From: Microbispora hainanensis
GTDB taxonomy: Bacteria > Actinomycetota > Actinomycetes > Streptosporangiales > Streptosporangiaceae
NCBI RefSeq assembly: GCF_036186745.1
Contig: NZ_CP108086.1
Location: forward strand, 930,001 to 994,000
Reading direction: 5' to 3'
Length of the DNA: 64,000 bases
Part shown: piece by piece, positions 30,953 through 40,384 of the stretch
Numbering within the stretch: position 1 is the first letter of the stretch
Layout of the letters: each line of letters begins with the position of its first letter
Notes under the pieces: generated by a model
Seen by the model: the letters and a program-made list of their open reading frames with translations, nothing else
Told to the model about the DNA's origin: nothing
The model's database searches: none
Program-made: the position numbers and the translations under genes

Positions 30953-30962
30953 CCCGGCCGCC

Positions 30963-31877
30963 ATGCCCGCGACCGGCGGCCTGACCGCCCAGCCCCCGGA
31001 ATCGGCGACGTGGCTCGTCCACGTCGACCGCACCATGTGGGTGGCGGGCGTGCGCGGCCTGATGCTGCAGGCCCTGCATCCGCTGGCGATGCGGGGCGTG
31101 TGGCAGAACTCCAACTTCCGCGACGACCCCTTCGGCCGTCTGCGGCGTACGGCCGACTTCGTGGGCCGCGTGACGTACGGCAGTCCCGAGGAGGCCGACG
31201 AGATCGGCAGGCGGGTGCGCGCGATCCACCGGGCCCTGCGCATCCGCGACCCCGACACGGGCAGGACCCACCGGGTGGACGACCCCGAGCTGCTGCTGTG
31301 GGTCCACTGCGCCGAGGTGATGTCCTACCTGGAGGTCGTCCGCCGCGCGGGCGTCCCGATCAACGACCGGCAGGCCGACCAGTACCTCACGGAGCAGCGG
31401 CGCAGCGCCACGTATGTCGGGCTCCACGCCGACGACGTGCCCGGCACGGTCGCCGAGATGAACGACTACTTCGCCCGGATGCGGCCGGTCCTGCGGGTCA
31501 TCCCCGAGTCGGCCGCCGCCGTGCGGTTCCTGCTCTGGCCGCGCCTGCCCGAGAGCATGCGCTTCCTGTCCCCGGCCAAGCCGGTCTACTTCCCGTTCGG
31601 CGCGCTGTGCTACTACACGCTGCCCGGCTGGGCCCGCCGCATGTACGGCGCGCTGCCCGAGGTGCCGCAGATCGCCGTGACGGCGGCGTTGCGGGCCTTC
31701 CGGCTGGCCATGAACACGATCCCCGACGCCGTGCACCAGCAGGTGCTCGACGAGGGCACCAGGGCGATGCTGCGGGCCTCACGCGAACGCCTGGGCGCCG
31801 CCGGATATGACGTCGGCAACGGCCTCAGGGCGCTGGTCGATCCTCGGCGGCGTCCGGGGCGTACGGCGACGGGCTGA
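30963..31877 (+). CDS. Oxygenase MpaB family protein (DUF2236)
   Basis: 304 residues. The family core is recognisable: WLVHVDRTMWVAGVRGLMLQ then ALHPLAMRGV, FGRLRRTADFVGRVTYGSPE, VHCAEVMSYLEVV with conserved His, and a Tyr/Pro-rich later part. DUF2236 includes MpaB/Lcp-type haem b oxygenases; the conserved His and Arg are compatible with haem binding. The last 53 bp overlap the 3' end of the convergent nuclease gene at 31825. Substrate unknown; the adjacent hydrolase may act with it. Confidence 0.87.
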   Translation: MPATGGLTAQPPESATWLVHVDRTMWVAGVRGLMLQALHPLAMRGVWQNSNFRDDPFGRLRRTADFVGRVTYGSPEEADEIGRRVRAIHRALRIRDPDTGRTHRVDDPELLLWVHCAEVMSYLEVVRRAGVPINDRQADQYLTEQRRSATYVGLHADDVPGTVAEMNDYFARMRPVLRVIPESAAAVRFLLWPRLPESMRFLSPAKPVYFPFGALCYYTLPGWARRMYGALPEVPQIAVTAALRAFRLAMNTIPDAVHQQVLDEGTRAMLRASRERLGAAGYDVGNGLRALVDPRRRPGRTATG

Positions 31878-32805
31878 CCGGCGTCTCCGCCAGGCCGTCC
31901 CAGGGCAGCCGGTCCGGGGAGGCCGCCCGCCCCTCGGGGCAGTGGCGGCGGAAGTCGCACCACGAGCAGATGGGGCCCGGCTCCGGCGGGAACAGCCGGT
32001 CGATCTCAGGCGGCACCGTGACCGGCCCTGTGACCGGCCCTGTGACCGTCCCGGCGCCGGCCTCCCGCCGTGGAGCCGGCACGCCCTTGCTGCCGCGTCC
32101 GGCCCACTCACGGTAGGCGTCGTCGGCGTCGGCCGCCTCTGTCGCGATGTCCTCGGCGCGGCGCAGGTGACGGGCGAGCGACTCGTCGGTGTGCTCCCAC
32201 TCGGCGACCGTCCCGGTGGGCAGGTGGTGTAACTCCACCCGGTGGCAGGCGCGGCGCATCATGCGGGACGACGCGATCGCGTAGACGGCGAGCGCGATCG
32301 ACGAACGGGCGTCGTCGGAGGTCGGCGGGCGGCGGCCGGTCTTGTAGTCGACCACGACCAGTTCGTCCCCGCGCCGGTCGAGCCGGTCGACCCGGCCCGA
32401 GACGGCGATGACGGACGTGCGCGTGGCGACCGTGCGCTCGACGCCCACCGGCTCGTCGCCGGGGTCGAGCGTGGCGACGTAGGAGGAGACCATCGCGCGG
32501 GCACGGTCCCGCCACGCGGCCGACTGCTCCTCGTCCCTGAACCCCTCGCGGATCCAGCCGTTGGTGAGCAGCACGGCCGCCATGACCGGCGTACGCCGGT
32601 CGTACGGCTCCCGCCACCACGCGGCCAGCGCGTTGTGAACGGAGGCCCCCACGCTGTTGTGCGCCCACGGGGGCCCCTTCTGCGGGGCGGGCCGGTCGAG
32701 ATAGGTGAAGCGATAGCGACGCCGGCAGTCGAGCCAGGTGTTCAGGCGCGACGGCGTGCAGGTGTAGAGCCGCCTCGGCATGCCGTCGAGGCCGAGCTGC
32801 TCCAC
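31825..32805 (-). CDS. RecB/AddB-like PD-(D/E)XK nuclease with Fe-S cluster motif
   Basis: 326 residues. It opens with TCTPSRLNTWLDCRRRYRFT, the SxS xxxxC opening of RecB/Cas4-type exonucleases. Nuclease motifs are VSGRVDRLDRRGDELVVVDY with KTG (D...D-X-K). A C-terminal CSWCDFRRHC together with the early Cys28 gives the four Cys of a 4Fe-4S-stabilised AddB/Cas4-type domain. No helicase domain. This gene accompanies the MBL-fold and DUF6758 genes in actinobacteria and is annotated as RecB family exonuclease. Likely a cytoplasmic ssDNA exonuclease; 3' tail overlaps the MpaB gene by 53 bp. Confidence 0.88.
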   Translation of the reverse strand: MEQLGLDGMPRRLYTCTPSRLNTWLDCRRRYRFTYLDRPAPQKGPPWAHNSVGASVHNALAAWWREPYDRRTPVMAAVLLTNGWIREGFRDEEQSAAWRDRARAMVSSYVATLDPGDEPVGVERTVATRTSVIAVSGRVDRLDRRGDELVVVDYKTGRRPPTSDDARSSIALAVYAIASSRMMRRACHRVELHHLPTGTVAEWEHTDESLARHLRRAEDIATEAADADDAYREWAGRGSKGVPAPRREAGAGTVTGPVTGPVTVPPEIDRLFPPEPGPICSWCDFRRHCPEGRAASPDRLPWDGLAETPVSPSPYAPDAAEDRPAP

Positions 32806-32809
32806 GGTC

Positions 32810-33523
32810 CTACTCGTCCAGGTTCAGCTTGATGCCGGACGCCGCGGTGCCGTCCACGAGCGGCGGCGGCGCCGCCTCGGCCTCCTGGGCGCCGGTCAGC
32901 GACCCCGACAGCCAGCGGTCGAACTCGGGCTCCAGGTCGCCGATGCTGCCCTCCTCGCCGTGCGCGGGCAGCACCCTCGTCTCGTGGGGCAGCGTGAACA
33001 GCCGCTCGCCGATCGAGGTGAGCTGGTCGGCGAGCGCGGGGTATTCCCCGCCGAGCTTGCCGGGGCCGTCCATGAGCAGGGTCTTGCCGGTGAAGACCGC
33101 GCCGAGGCCCTCGCAGTAGAGCGAGACGCCGCCCGGCGTGACGCCCGGCGTCGCGAGCACCTCCAGCTCGACGTCGGCCACGGAGAACAACCCCTCGTCC
33201 TCCATGTCGATGTCGGGCCAGGTCTCCTCCCAGGTCTGCCTCCACAGGCGCTTGTCCTTGGGGTGGACGGCGATCACGGCCTCGTCCCTGGCCGCCACCT
33301 CGATCGCGGCGCCCACGTGGTCGGGCAGGCCGTGGGTGCAGATGACGGCGAGGACCTCGCGGTCGCCGACCTTCTCCAGGATCTTGTCGGCGTCTCGCGC
33401 CGGGTCGATGACGATCACCTCGTCGTCGTCGCCCACGATCCAGGTGTTGTTCTCGACCTTGTGCTCGTCGCCCTCGATGTCCACGAGGCCCGAGGTCACC
33501 ACTCGTTCGATGCGCGCTGTCAC
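32810..33523 (-). CDS. Metallo-beta-lactamase-fold protein with degenerate metal ligands
   Basis: 237 residues. The MBL fold is clear over the length (NNTWIVGDDDEVIVIDPARD, VICTHGLPDHVGAAIEVA, VLATPGVTPGG, AVFTGKTLLMDGPGKLGG, RVLPAHGEEG). In active members the motifs read HxHxDH, TPGHT and TGDT. Here His64 is followed by Leu66 instead of His, the third-motif His is Val128, and the bridging Asp is Lys147. Asp68, His69 and His188 remain. At least three ligands are lost, so a normal dinuclear zinc site is unlikely: probably a pseudoenzyme or altered-metal protein. It is 4 bp upstream of the nuclease gene in one operon. Confidence 0.88.
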   Translation of the reverse strand: MTARIERVVTSGLVDIEGDEHKVENNTWIVGDDDEVIVIDPARDADKILEKVGDREVLAVICTHGLPDHVGAAIEVAARDEAVIAVHPKDKRLWRQTWEETWPDIDMEDEGLFSVADVELEVLATPGVTPGGVSLYCEGLGAVFTGKTLLMDGPGKLGGEYPALADQLTSIGERLFTLPHETRVLPAHGEEGSIGDLEPEFDRWLSGSLTGAQEAEAAPPPLVDGTAASGIKLNLDE

Positions 33524-33564
33524 GGCTCAGAACCTTACTATTTCTCGCGGATCCAGCCCGCCGT

Positions 33565-34209
33565 TCAGACATCCCCGTCGAGACGCGGCGAGAAGGCGCC
33601 GAACGGCAGGTCGAGCGCCTGGTCCTGGTCTCGCAGGTCACGCAGCGACAGGTTGGCCAGGGCGATGAAGCAACCGGCCTCGACCGGCCAGGCGACCGTC
33701 CACAACCAGTTGCCGAGAGCCTCGCCCACATAGACGGCCCGGTCTCCCGGCACTCCCCGCCCCGCGCACCACAGCGCCGTCGGATGGCCGCGTGCGTCGA
33801 TCTTGGCGTGCGGGGGGCCTGCGTCGAAGCCCGCGCCGGGGTCCGGGCCCGGCAGCCCGGCGTACGCGGCCCCGAGACCGATGCCGGGCTCCTCGGCGAT
33901 GAGCAGCATGTCGGCGGGGCCCTGGGTGACCGAGGGACCGGAGAGGGCGACGACGCTCGCCCTCACGCCGGTGCGCTCGTCACCCACCTCCCCGAAGCCG
34001 GTCACCAGCCATCCGGAGGGCAGCGGCCACGGGAGCCAGACGGGCACCCGCGCCGCCTCGCACAGGGCTTCCAGAGCGGCCTCAGAGGGCCGCCGGGGCG
34101 GCTGGTAGGGCAGGACGTCACCGTGAGCGGCGCATCGCCAGGAACTCGACCAGACGTTCGGTTCGTGTAGCGGCCCGAAGCACCGCGGACATGTTGGCGC
34201 GGTTCTCAC
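33565..34209 (-). CDS. DUF6758-like protein with N-terminal zinc ribbon
   Basis: 214 residues from GTG 34209. The N-terminus has a zinc-ribbon pattern ([11 protein letters not shown] then [14 protein letters not shown]). The body [40 protein letters not shown] and [20 protein letters not shown] matches a conserved actinobacterial family annotated DUF6758. Usually found with the MBL-fold and RecB-like genes, as here. No catalytic residues are evident. Function unknown; the zinc ribbon suggests nucleic-acid or protein contact (inference). Confidence 0.8.
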   Translation of the reverse strand: MRTAPTCPRCFGPLHEPNVWSSSWRCAAHGDVLPYQPPRRPSEAALEALCEAARVPVWLPWPLPSGWLVTGFGEVGDERTGVRASVVALSGPSVTQGPADMLLIAEEPGIGLGAAYAGLPGPDPGAGFDAGPPHAKIDARGHPTALWCAGRGVPGDRAVYVGEALGNWLWTVAWPVEAGCFIALANLSLRDLRDQDQALDLPFGAFSPRLDGDV

Positions 34210-34281
34210 AAATATTCACGGTGCTTCCGTGATGTCCGTACGTCAAGAGTCTGCCCGTTATCTAGTCGTAATCTTGGTGAT

Positions 34282-34689
<408 letters not shown>

Positions 34690-34703
34690 TCGGGGCTCCG
34701 TGA

Positions 34704-37700
34704 TCAGTGCTGCGTGACCGTGCTGCGCCAGATCGTCAGGTGGTCGTCGGCGTAGCCGGCCGACCTGCCGACGGCCACCACCCGGTCACCCGAGACCGCC
34801 ACCGCCCCAAGCCATTGCGCCCCCTGGCCGCCGAGGCCGTCCTGGGTGAGCGTCCGGCGCGCCCAGTCCACCCCGTCTTCGGACACCCACGCGGCGCTGT
34901 CGGTCTCGCCGCCCTCCTCAGGCGACCGATGCGATCCGACGGCGACGAGCCCCCGCCCGGTCGCGGTCAGGTCGAGCACCGAGGCGGCGGCGTCGGCGGG
35001 CAGCATGCCGTACTCCCAGCTCGCGCCGTCGTCGGTGGACAGCGCGGAGAACGGGCGGGGGCCGTCGTCGGTCATCGCGGTGCCGACGACCACCACACCC
35101 GCCTCGGTCGCGACCACGTGACGCAGCCCGGCCGAGGTGGTCTCGGGCGGCAGCACCCGGCCGCGGGCGTTCCAGTTGACCCCGTCGGAGGAGACCCAGA
35201 CCACCCCGGTCTCGCGGTCGGCCGTGCCCGACCCGCCGACCGCCATGAACCCGCCGGGCGTCGCCGTGACGTCGTAGAGGCGCACGCCCGCCCCTCCGGC
35301 GGGCATGCTGCCCGGCGCGGAACGGGTGAACCGCTTGAGGTCGGGGCTGAACCACAGGGCGGGCAGCGTCCCCGTGGCGGACCTGTCCTCCCCCGCCATG
35401 ACGTAGCCCTTCGGCCCGGCGGCCACCACGGCGGGCGCGAGCAGGAAGTGGCCCGCCGGCACCTCGATCGCGGGACCGGGCCGCCAGCTCTTCCCGTCGG
35501 GCGAGGTGACCAGCAGCGGCCGGGTCACCGCCGGGTCGGTCGTCGTGCTGCCGACGGCGAGCCACCCCTTGGGGCCGTGCGCCACGCCACTGAGCGCCTG
35601 GCGTCCCGGCCCGCCCAGCAGGTCGGGGAACACCGCGTCCTTCCAGTTGGCCCCGTTGTTGCCGCTCGTCCAGATCGCGGCGTCGCCGTTGGCCGCGCCC
35701 ACGGCGACGAAGGTGCCGCCGGAGGCCGCGACGTCCGCGGTGTCCCTGGCGAGCCGGTTGAGCCCGGCGATCTCCTTGAGCGGCACGGCGCGCGCCGCCT
35801 CGCCCTTCCCCGCCGTGATCAGCACGGGGAGGTTCTCCACGTCGCCGGGCCCGCGCTTGTCACCCCCCGCCACGAGGATCCCGGCGTCGGTGACGGCCAG
35901 CCCGCGCAGCGTGCCGGGGATCGCGCCGAGATCGGCGCTCCTGGTCCACTTGCGCCCGTCCTGGCTGGTGTAGACGGCATACCGCTCCCAGCCCGACTCG
36001 GCCACCGCCGCGAGGCCCGCCGCCGACGCCGCCAGGCCGCGCACGCCCGTCCCCTCCGCGCCGAGCGGCCCGATCGTGCCGCACTGGGTCCAGTCGGCGC
36101 CCTCGGGCGAGCAGTAGACCCGCACCTCGCCGGCGTCCGACTTCTGCCGGGTGGGCACGAGCACGAAGCCCTTCTTCGTGACGGCCAGCGCGCCGGGTTC
36201 GGCGCGTACGTCCGCCAGGGCCGCGGCCGTACGCAGCCAGGTGCGGCCGCCGTCGTCGGAGCGCAGGACGACAGAGACGGAGTCGCCCGAGCCCGGGTCG
36301 GCGAGCGCCACCACCCGGTCGCCCCTGGCGGCCACCGCCCGCATCGCCCTGATCTTGTCCGGGGTGCCGATCTGGTCGCTGTCCACCCTCGTCCAGCCGA
36401 CGCCGTCGGGCGACACCCAGGCGACCGGGCCCGCCGTCCCGTCCCGCAGGGTCGTGGCGCCCACGGCGAGGAAGCCGGTCGCGGTCCGCGCCACGTCGGT
36501 GATCCGGTCCTGGCTCCAGAACGCGGTCAGCCGGGCGGGGTCCACCGCGGTCCAGGACCGGCCGTCGGAGGAGACCCACATGCCGCGTGCGGCCGGGCCC
36601 GCCGAGCCGGGCGCGTCGGTGCCGACGGCGAGCCAGCGGCCGTCGCCGCCCGCGACCCTGCCGACCGCCCCGGGCGCGGACTCGTAGCCCGGGGCGTCGG
36701 CGACCCGGCCCGTCTGCCAGTGCGCGCCTCCGTCTGCGGACACGAGGAACAGCGGCCGGGTGAGCGGGCTCGTCGTGTCGCTGCCCGCCGCCACCACCGT
36801 CGCGCCCGCCGCGGCGAACGCGTTGAGCACCTGGCTGGAGCCGTTGCCCGGCAGCCCGGGCGCCGAGAACGCGGCGTCGCCCGACTGGCCGTCGCCCGCG
36901 GCGAGGCGCAGCCCGGCCGTGGACGGCCCGCCCGCCCACCTGACGACGACCACGCCCAGCACGGCGGCCGCCACGAGGACCACGGCGATCACCGCCGGCC
37001 GCACCATCGGGGGCAGGCGCGGAGGGAACCGCCGGGGCAGCACCCGCCTGTGGCGGCGTCCGCCGCCCGGCCGGGGCGGGCCCGAGGCCACGAGCACGTC
37101 GGACCGGGCCGGGCGGCCCCCCGGCGGACGCCCGATGCGCTCGACCGGCTCGGCGGGCCCGACCGGCTCGCCAGGCTCGACAGGCGGCTCGACAGGCGGC
37201 TCGACGGGCGGGCCGTCGTGCTCGGGCTCGACCGGGATCTGGGGGCTCATGCGGATGCCGCCGGACTCCCCCAGGCCGTAGCGGGGGGCGGGCTCGGGCG
37301 GCATGTGCGTCCACACATGCTCTGTGTGGACCTGTTCCGGGGAGTGGACCTGTTCCGGGGGAACGTGCTCGCGCAGCGGTCCGGACGGTGGGGTGTCGAG
37401 CTCGGGGGCGCCGGGGCCGTCGGGGTTCTCGCGGGGGATCTGGGCCCGCCGCGGCCGGGGCGGGCCGGAGGCGACCAGCTTGTCCGGCCGGTTCACGATC
37501 CGGCGACGCGGGCCGTCCTCCTGCGCCGATTCCCGCACCGGCCCCTGCACCGGTTCCTGCACCGGTTCCTGAACCGGCTCCTGCACCGGTTCCTGAACCG
37601 GCTCCCCCGCCGACCTGGCACCCTCGCCGTGCCAGGTCGTGGGGGCGCCCGGATCACCGGGCCCGCCGGGGTCCCCGGGTCTTCGGCCGCCGGAGCGGCT

Positions 37701-38135
37701 GTGGCGCGGTTCGCCCGTCCCGTACGGCGCGGCGTACGGATTGCGGCCCGCCCTGGGCCCGTGGGCCGCGTCCGATCCTGGGCGCGGAGCCCAGATGCCG
37801 CCGGATAAGTCCGGGTCGCGTGAGTGCGATCCGGCGATCTTGCGGTAGGGCCGGGTGTCCTCGTCGTCCGCCGGCTCGCCCGCGTCGTTGAAGGCCGGGT
37901 CGTCGGGGGCTGCGTCGTCGAGGCCTGTGTCGTCGGGAGCCGCGTCCTCGGGAACCACGTCCTCGGGAACCACGTCCTCGGGAACCGCGTCCTCGGGAAT
38001 AGGGGCCGCGAACGGCGGAAGCGCCCACGGGGACGGGACGGGCGGCCGGTGATGCAGCTCCGGCGGGGGCAGAGAGGAGGGTTCGCCGGCGTCGCGCCGG
38101 TGGTCGCGCTCGTGCTCGTGGGGGCCTGAGGTCAC
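34704..38135 (-). CDS. Large membrane-anchored Asp-box (BNR/sialidase-like) beta-propeller protein
   Basis: 1143 residues from GTG 38135, preferred over GTG 38144 because GGAGGAG is then well spaced. The first 370 residues are a disordered cytoplasmic part rich in Pro/Glu/Asp with direct repeats (VPED units near 37926-37996, QEPV units near 37539-37612, PPVE units near 37180). A single membrane helix at about residue 385 (AVIAVVLVAAAVLGVVVV) leads to an external C-terminal domain with about ten Asp-box repeats (SADGGAHW, SSDGRSW, SPDGVGW, TSQDGRKW, SPDGKSW, SSDGVNW, STDDGASW, SEDGVDW). Asp boxes mark sialidase-type propellers but also non-enzymatic ones; no sialidase catalytic set is visible. 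Surface binding or sensing is inferred. Confidence 0.82.
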   Translation of the reverse strand: MTSGPHEHERDHRRDAGEPSSLPPPELHHRPPVPSPWALPPFAAPIPEDAVPEDVVPEDVVPEDAAPDDTGLDDAAPDDPAFNDAGEPADDEDTRPYRKIAGSHSRDPDLSGGIWAPRPGSDAAHGPRAGRNPYAAPYGTGEPRHSRSGGRRPGDPGGPGDPGAPTTWHGEGARSAGEPVQEPVQEPVQEPVQEPVQGPVRESAQEDGPRRRIVNRPDKLVASGPPRPRRAQIPRENPDGPGAPELDTPPSGPLREHVPPEQVHSPEQVHTEHVWTHMPPEPAPRYGLGESGGIRMSPQIPVEPEHDGPPVEPPVEPPVEPGEPVGPAEPVERIGRPPGGRPARSDVLVASGPPRPGGGRRHRRVLPRRFPPRLPPMVRPAVIAVVLVAAAVLGVVVVRWAGGPSTAGLRLAAGDGQSGDAAFSAPGLPGNGSSQVLNAFAAAGATVVAAGSDTTSPLTRPLFLVSADGGAHWQTGRVADAPGYESAPGAVGRVAGGDGRWLAVGTDAPGSAGPAARGMWVSSDGRSWTAVDPARLTAFWSQDRITDVARTATGFLAVGATTLRDGTAGPVAWVSPDGVGWTRVDSDQIGTPDKIRAMRAVAARGDRVVALADPGSGDSVSVVLRSDDGGRTWLRTAAALADVRAEPGALAVTKKGFVLVPTRQKSDAGEVRVYCSPEGADWTQCGTIGPLGAEGTGVRGLAASAAGLAAVAESGWERYAVYTSQDGRKWTRSADLGAIPGTLRGLAVTDAGILVAGGDKRGPGDVENLPVLITAGKGEAARAVPLKEIAGLNRLARDTADVAASGGTFVAVGAANGDAAIWTSGNNGANWKDAVFPDLLGGPGRQALSGVAHGPKGWLAVGSTTTDPAVTRPLLVTSPDGKSWRPGPAIEVPAGHFLLAPAVVAAGPKGYVMAGEDRSATGTLPALWFSPDLKRFTRSAPGSMPAGGAGVRLYDVTATPGGFMAVGGSGTADRETGVVWVSSDGVNWNARGRVLPPETTSAGLRHVVATEAGVVVVGTAMTDDGPRPFSALSTDDGASWEYGMLPADAAASVLDLTATGRGLVAVGSHRSPEEGGETDSAAWVSEDGVDWARRTLTQDGLGGQGAQWLGAVAVSGDRVVAVGRSAGYADDHLTIWRSTVTQH

Positions 38136-38270
38136 ACTCAGCACCTCCTCCCCGGAGAGGTCAATCCGGACCGTTCCACCTGTCGTACGGCAAAGCGATC
38201 ACAGTGATACCCCAACACGAATCCAGAGCAACACGGGAAGCGCGCGGGGACCATACCTCTCTAGTGAGAT

Positions 38271-39368
38271 TTATCGGGAGAGAGTCTGAATTGCCCACTT
38301 TCGGGCGATTATCAGCACACCAATGCCGAAAACCGCGAACTGGACGGCCGATCCGATGAGCGACTCCCAGGGCACCTCGCCCTGTTCGAGGGCGCTTCCC
38401 ATGTCCCCCGAGGCCGCGACCACTCCGAACGCCACGACGTTGTTGGTCGCGTGCAGGGCGATCGGCGCCTCCAGACCGCCCGTACGGACCGCCAGCCACC
38501 CCATGAGCATGCCGAACGCGAAGACGTAAAGGATCCCCCAGCCCGTGTAGCCGTGTGAGGCCGCGAAGGCCGCCGCGCCGACCAGGATCCCCGGCCACGG
38601 AGTGCGCAGGTACGCTCCGAACCCCTGGATGATCCAGCCGCGATAGGCGTACTCCTCCGCCGCCGACTGGAACGGCACCAGCAGCAGGATCACGATGATG
38701 GCCGGGAGGAACTCATCCCAGCCCGCCCATCTGAAGCCGGGATCGACCCCGGCGAACATCAGCGTCCCCACCTCGACCGCCTGGCCGAGCACGACCGCCA
38801 CCAGCGCGACCAGCAGGCAGGCCCCCAGCCACCGCCAGCGCAGCCGCAGCGCCACCGACGACAGCGATCCCGGCGGCCGCCGCTGGAACAGCCACGCGGC
38901 GCCGAGCACCAGCGGCAGCAGCAGCGCGATGACCCCCAGCTGGAACCCGAGGTCGAGGACCGGGTCGGCGAACAGCCGGGTCCCCGTCCGCGCCATGGGC
39001 ACGCCCGTGACGAGCGAGACCACGAAGGCCACCAGGCCGACGACGATCGAGAGCGCCAGGAAGGCCGCGATGATCGCCACCGTGCCGGCGATCGGCCGCC
39101 ACCAGCGGTGCAAGGGCGTACGGGCCAGGCGGTCGTAAGGAGTGCCGGGCGGAGGCGGAACGTCCCAGCGGGCACGCGGCGGCGGCCCCCACGGATAGGG
39201 CCCGGGATACGGCCCCGCCACGGGAGGCGGCCCCACCACGGAAGGCGGCGGCTGCGGCGGGCCGGCCGGCCAGGCGGTCCCGCCCGCGTACGGCCCGGGC
39301 GCCAGGTAGGGACCGGGCAGCTGGTCCGGGCCGCGGGCCTGGTCCGGGCCCGGCTGTGGTTCGTTCAT
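38271..39368 (-). CDS. CPBP family intramembrane glutamic protease
   Basis: 365 residues. A Pro/Gly/Tyr-rich cytoplasmic head (about 90 residues) is followed by about eight membrane segments. CPBP/Abi motifs are present: motif 1 SAAEEYAYRGWI (EExxxR), motif 2 AAFAASHGY (FxxxH type) and motif 3 LHATNN. These supply the catalytic Glu and His of CAAX-type/Abi intramembrane proteases. Substrate unknown. Ends 29 bp after the lyase gene start region, same direction, separate RBS. Confidence 0.9.
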   Translation of the reverse strand: MNEPQPGPDQARGPDQLPGPYLAPGPYAGGTAWPAGPPQPPPSVVGPPPVAGPYPGPYPWGPPPRARWDVPPPPGTPYDRLARTPLHRWWRPIAGTVAIIAAFLALSIVVGLVAFVVSLVTGVPMARTGTRLFADPVLDLGFQLGVIALLLPLVLGAAWLFQRRPPGSLSSVALRLRWRWLGACLLVALVAVVLGQAVEVGTLMFAGVDPGFRWAGWDEFLPAIIVILLLVPFQSAAEEYAYRGWIIQGFGAYLRTPWPGILVGAAAFAASHGYTGWGILYVFAFGMLMGWLAVRTGGLEAPIALHATNNVVAFGVVAASGDMGSALEQGEVPWESLIGSAVQFAVFGIGVLIIARKWAIQTLSR

Positions 39369-39396
39369 ATGTCCATTCTTCGCGTGCCGCGGGTGA

Positions 39397-40335
39397 TCAG
39401 CTGGGCGGGGTGAAGGAGCTCGACCTGGACAGGCCCGCGGCGCGACCCTTGGCCGCCACCACGAGGGCCATCTTCCGTGACGCCTCGTCGATCATCTCGT
39501 CCCCCAGCATGACCGCGCCCCGCTTCTCGACCGTCGTGTAGTACTCGTACGCGTCGAGGATGAGCTCGGCGTGGTCGTAGTCCTCCTGCGAAGGCGAGAA
39601 CACCTCGTTGGCCGCCTCCACCTGCGTCGGGTGGAGCACCCACTTGCCGTCGAACCCCAGCGCGGCCGACCGCCTGGCGACCCGGCGGAAGCCGTCCAGG
39701 TCGCGGATCTGCAGGTATGGCCCGTCGATCGCCTGGAGACCGTGCGCGCGGGCGGCCATCAGGATGCGCATGAGGATGTAGTGATAGGCGTCCCCCTCGC
39801 CGTAGCCGGGGGGCTGCTCGCCGACGACCAGCGTCCGCATGCCGATCGAGGCCATGAAGTCGGCCGGGCCGAAGACCAGCGTCTCCAGCCGGGGCGAGGA
39901 CGCGGCGATGTCGTCCACGTTGACGAGGCCCCGGGCGTCCTCGATCTGCGCCTCGATGCCGATGCCGCCCTCGGGCAGGCCGGTGGCCCGCTCGACCTGG
40001 CCGAGGAGGGTGTCGAGCCAGGCCACGTGGGAGGCGTCCGCGACCTTCGGCAGCATGAGGCAGTCGAGCCGGTCTCCGGCGCCCTCGACGACCTCGATGA
40101 CGTCGCGGTAGGTCCAGTGGGTGGTGAGGTCGTTGACCCGGACGACGACCGTCTTGCCCGCCCAGTCGCCCTCCTTGAGCGCGGCGACGACGTTGCGGCG
40201 CGCCTCGTCCTTGGCCCCGGGGGCGACCGAGTCCTCCAGGTCGAGGAAGACCTCGTCGGCGGCGAGGCTCTGGGCCTTCTCCAGGAAACGCGGGTTGCTG
40301 CCGGGCACCGCCAGGCACGATCGTCGAGCGCGCAT
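39397..40335 (-). CDS. HpcH/HpaI-CitE family CoA-ester lyase
   Basis: 312 residues from ATG 40335; a GTG 6 bp upstream is possible. Motifs: RSCLAVPGSNPRFLEKAQSL, DEVFLDLEDSVAPGAKDEAR (Mg-binding Glu/Asp), VVRVNDLTTHWTYRDV, MLPKVADA, EAQIEDARGLVNVDDIA, VFGPADFMASIGMRT and GKWVLHPTQVE. This is the CitE-like malyl-CoA/beta-methylmalyl-CoA (or citramalyl-CoA) lyase group of actinobacteria. A cytoplasmic TIM-barrel enzyme cleaving a 3-hydroxyacyl-CoA to acetyl- or propionyl-CoA and an oxoacid. Exact substrate uncertain. Confidence 0.9.
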   Translation of the reverse strand: MRARRSCLAVPGSNPRFLEKAQSLAADEVFLDLEDSVAPGAKDEARRNVVAALKEGDWAGKTVVVRVNDLTTHWTYRDVIEVVEGAGDRLDCLMLPKVADASHVAWLDTLLGQVERATGLPEGGIGIEAQIEDARGLVNVDDIAASSPRLETLVFGPADFMASIGMRTLVVGEQPPGYGEGDAYHYILMRILMAARAHGLQAIDGPYLQIRDLDGFRRVARRSAALGFDGKWVLHPTQVEAANEVFSPSQEDYDHAELILDAYEYYTTVEKRGAVMLGDEMIDEASRKMALVVAAKGRAAGLSRSSSFTPPS

Positions 40336-40384
40336 GGGCACACCGTAGCGTGGTCGTCAGGCGGTGCTGATTAGGCTGGGGCGC

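Noticed and set aside
27734..31258. 1174-codon minus-strand open frame over the helicase and hydrolase
   Set aside because: Shadow of three plus-strand genes with intact motifs; the translation has no recognisable domain.
36300..37200. Sialidase enzyme call for the Asp-box protein
   Set aside because: Asp boxes also occur in non-enzymatic propellers; the Arg triad and catalytic Tyr/Glu arrangement of sialidases was not found.
34707..37808. 1033-codon plus-strand open frame opposite the propeller-protein gene
   Set aside because: Antisense shadow with Arg/Gly/Pro-rich translation, no RBS and no motif. The minus-strand gene has clear Asp boxes, a TM helix and a start.
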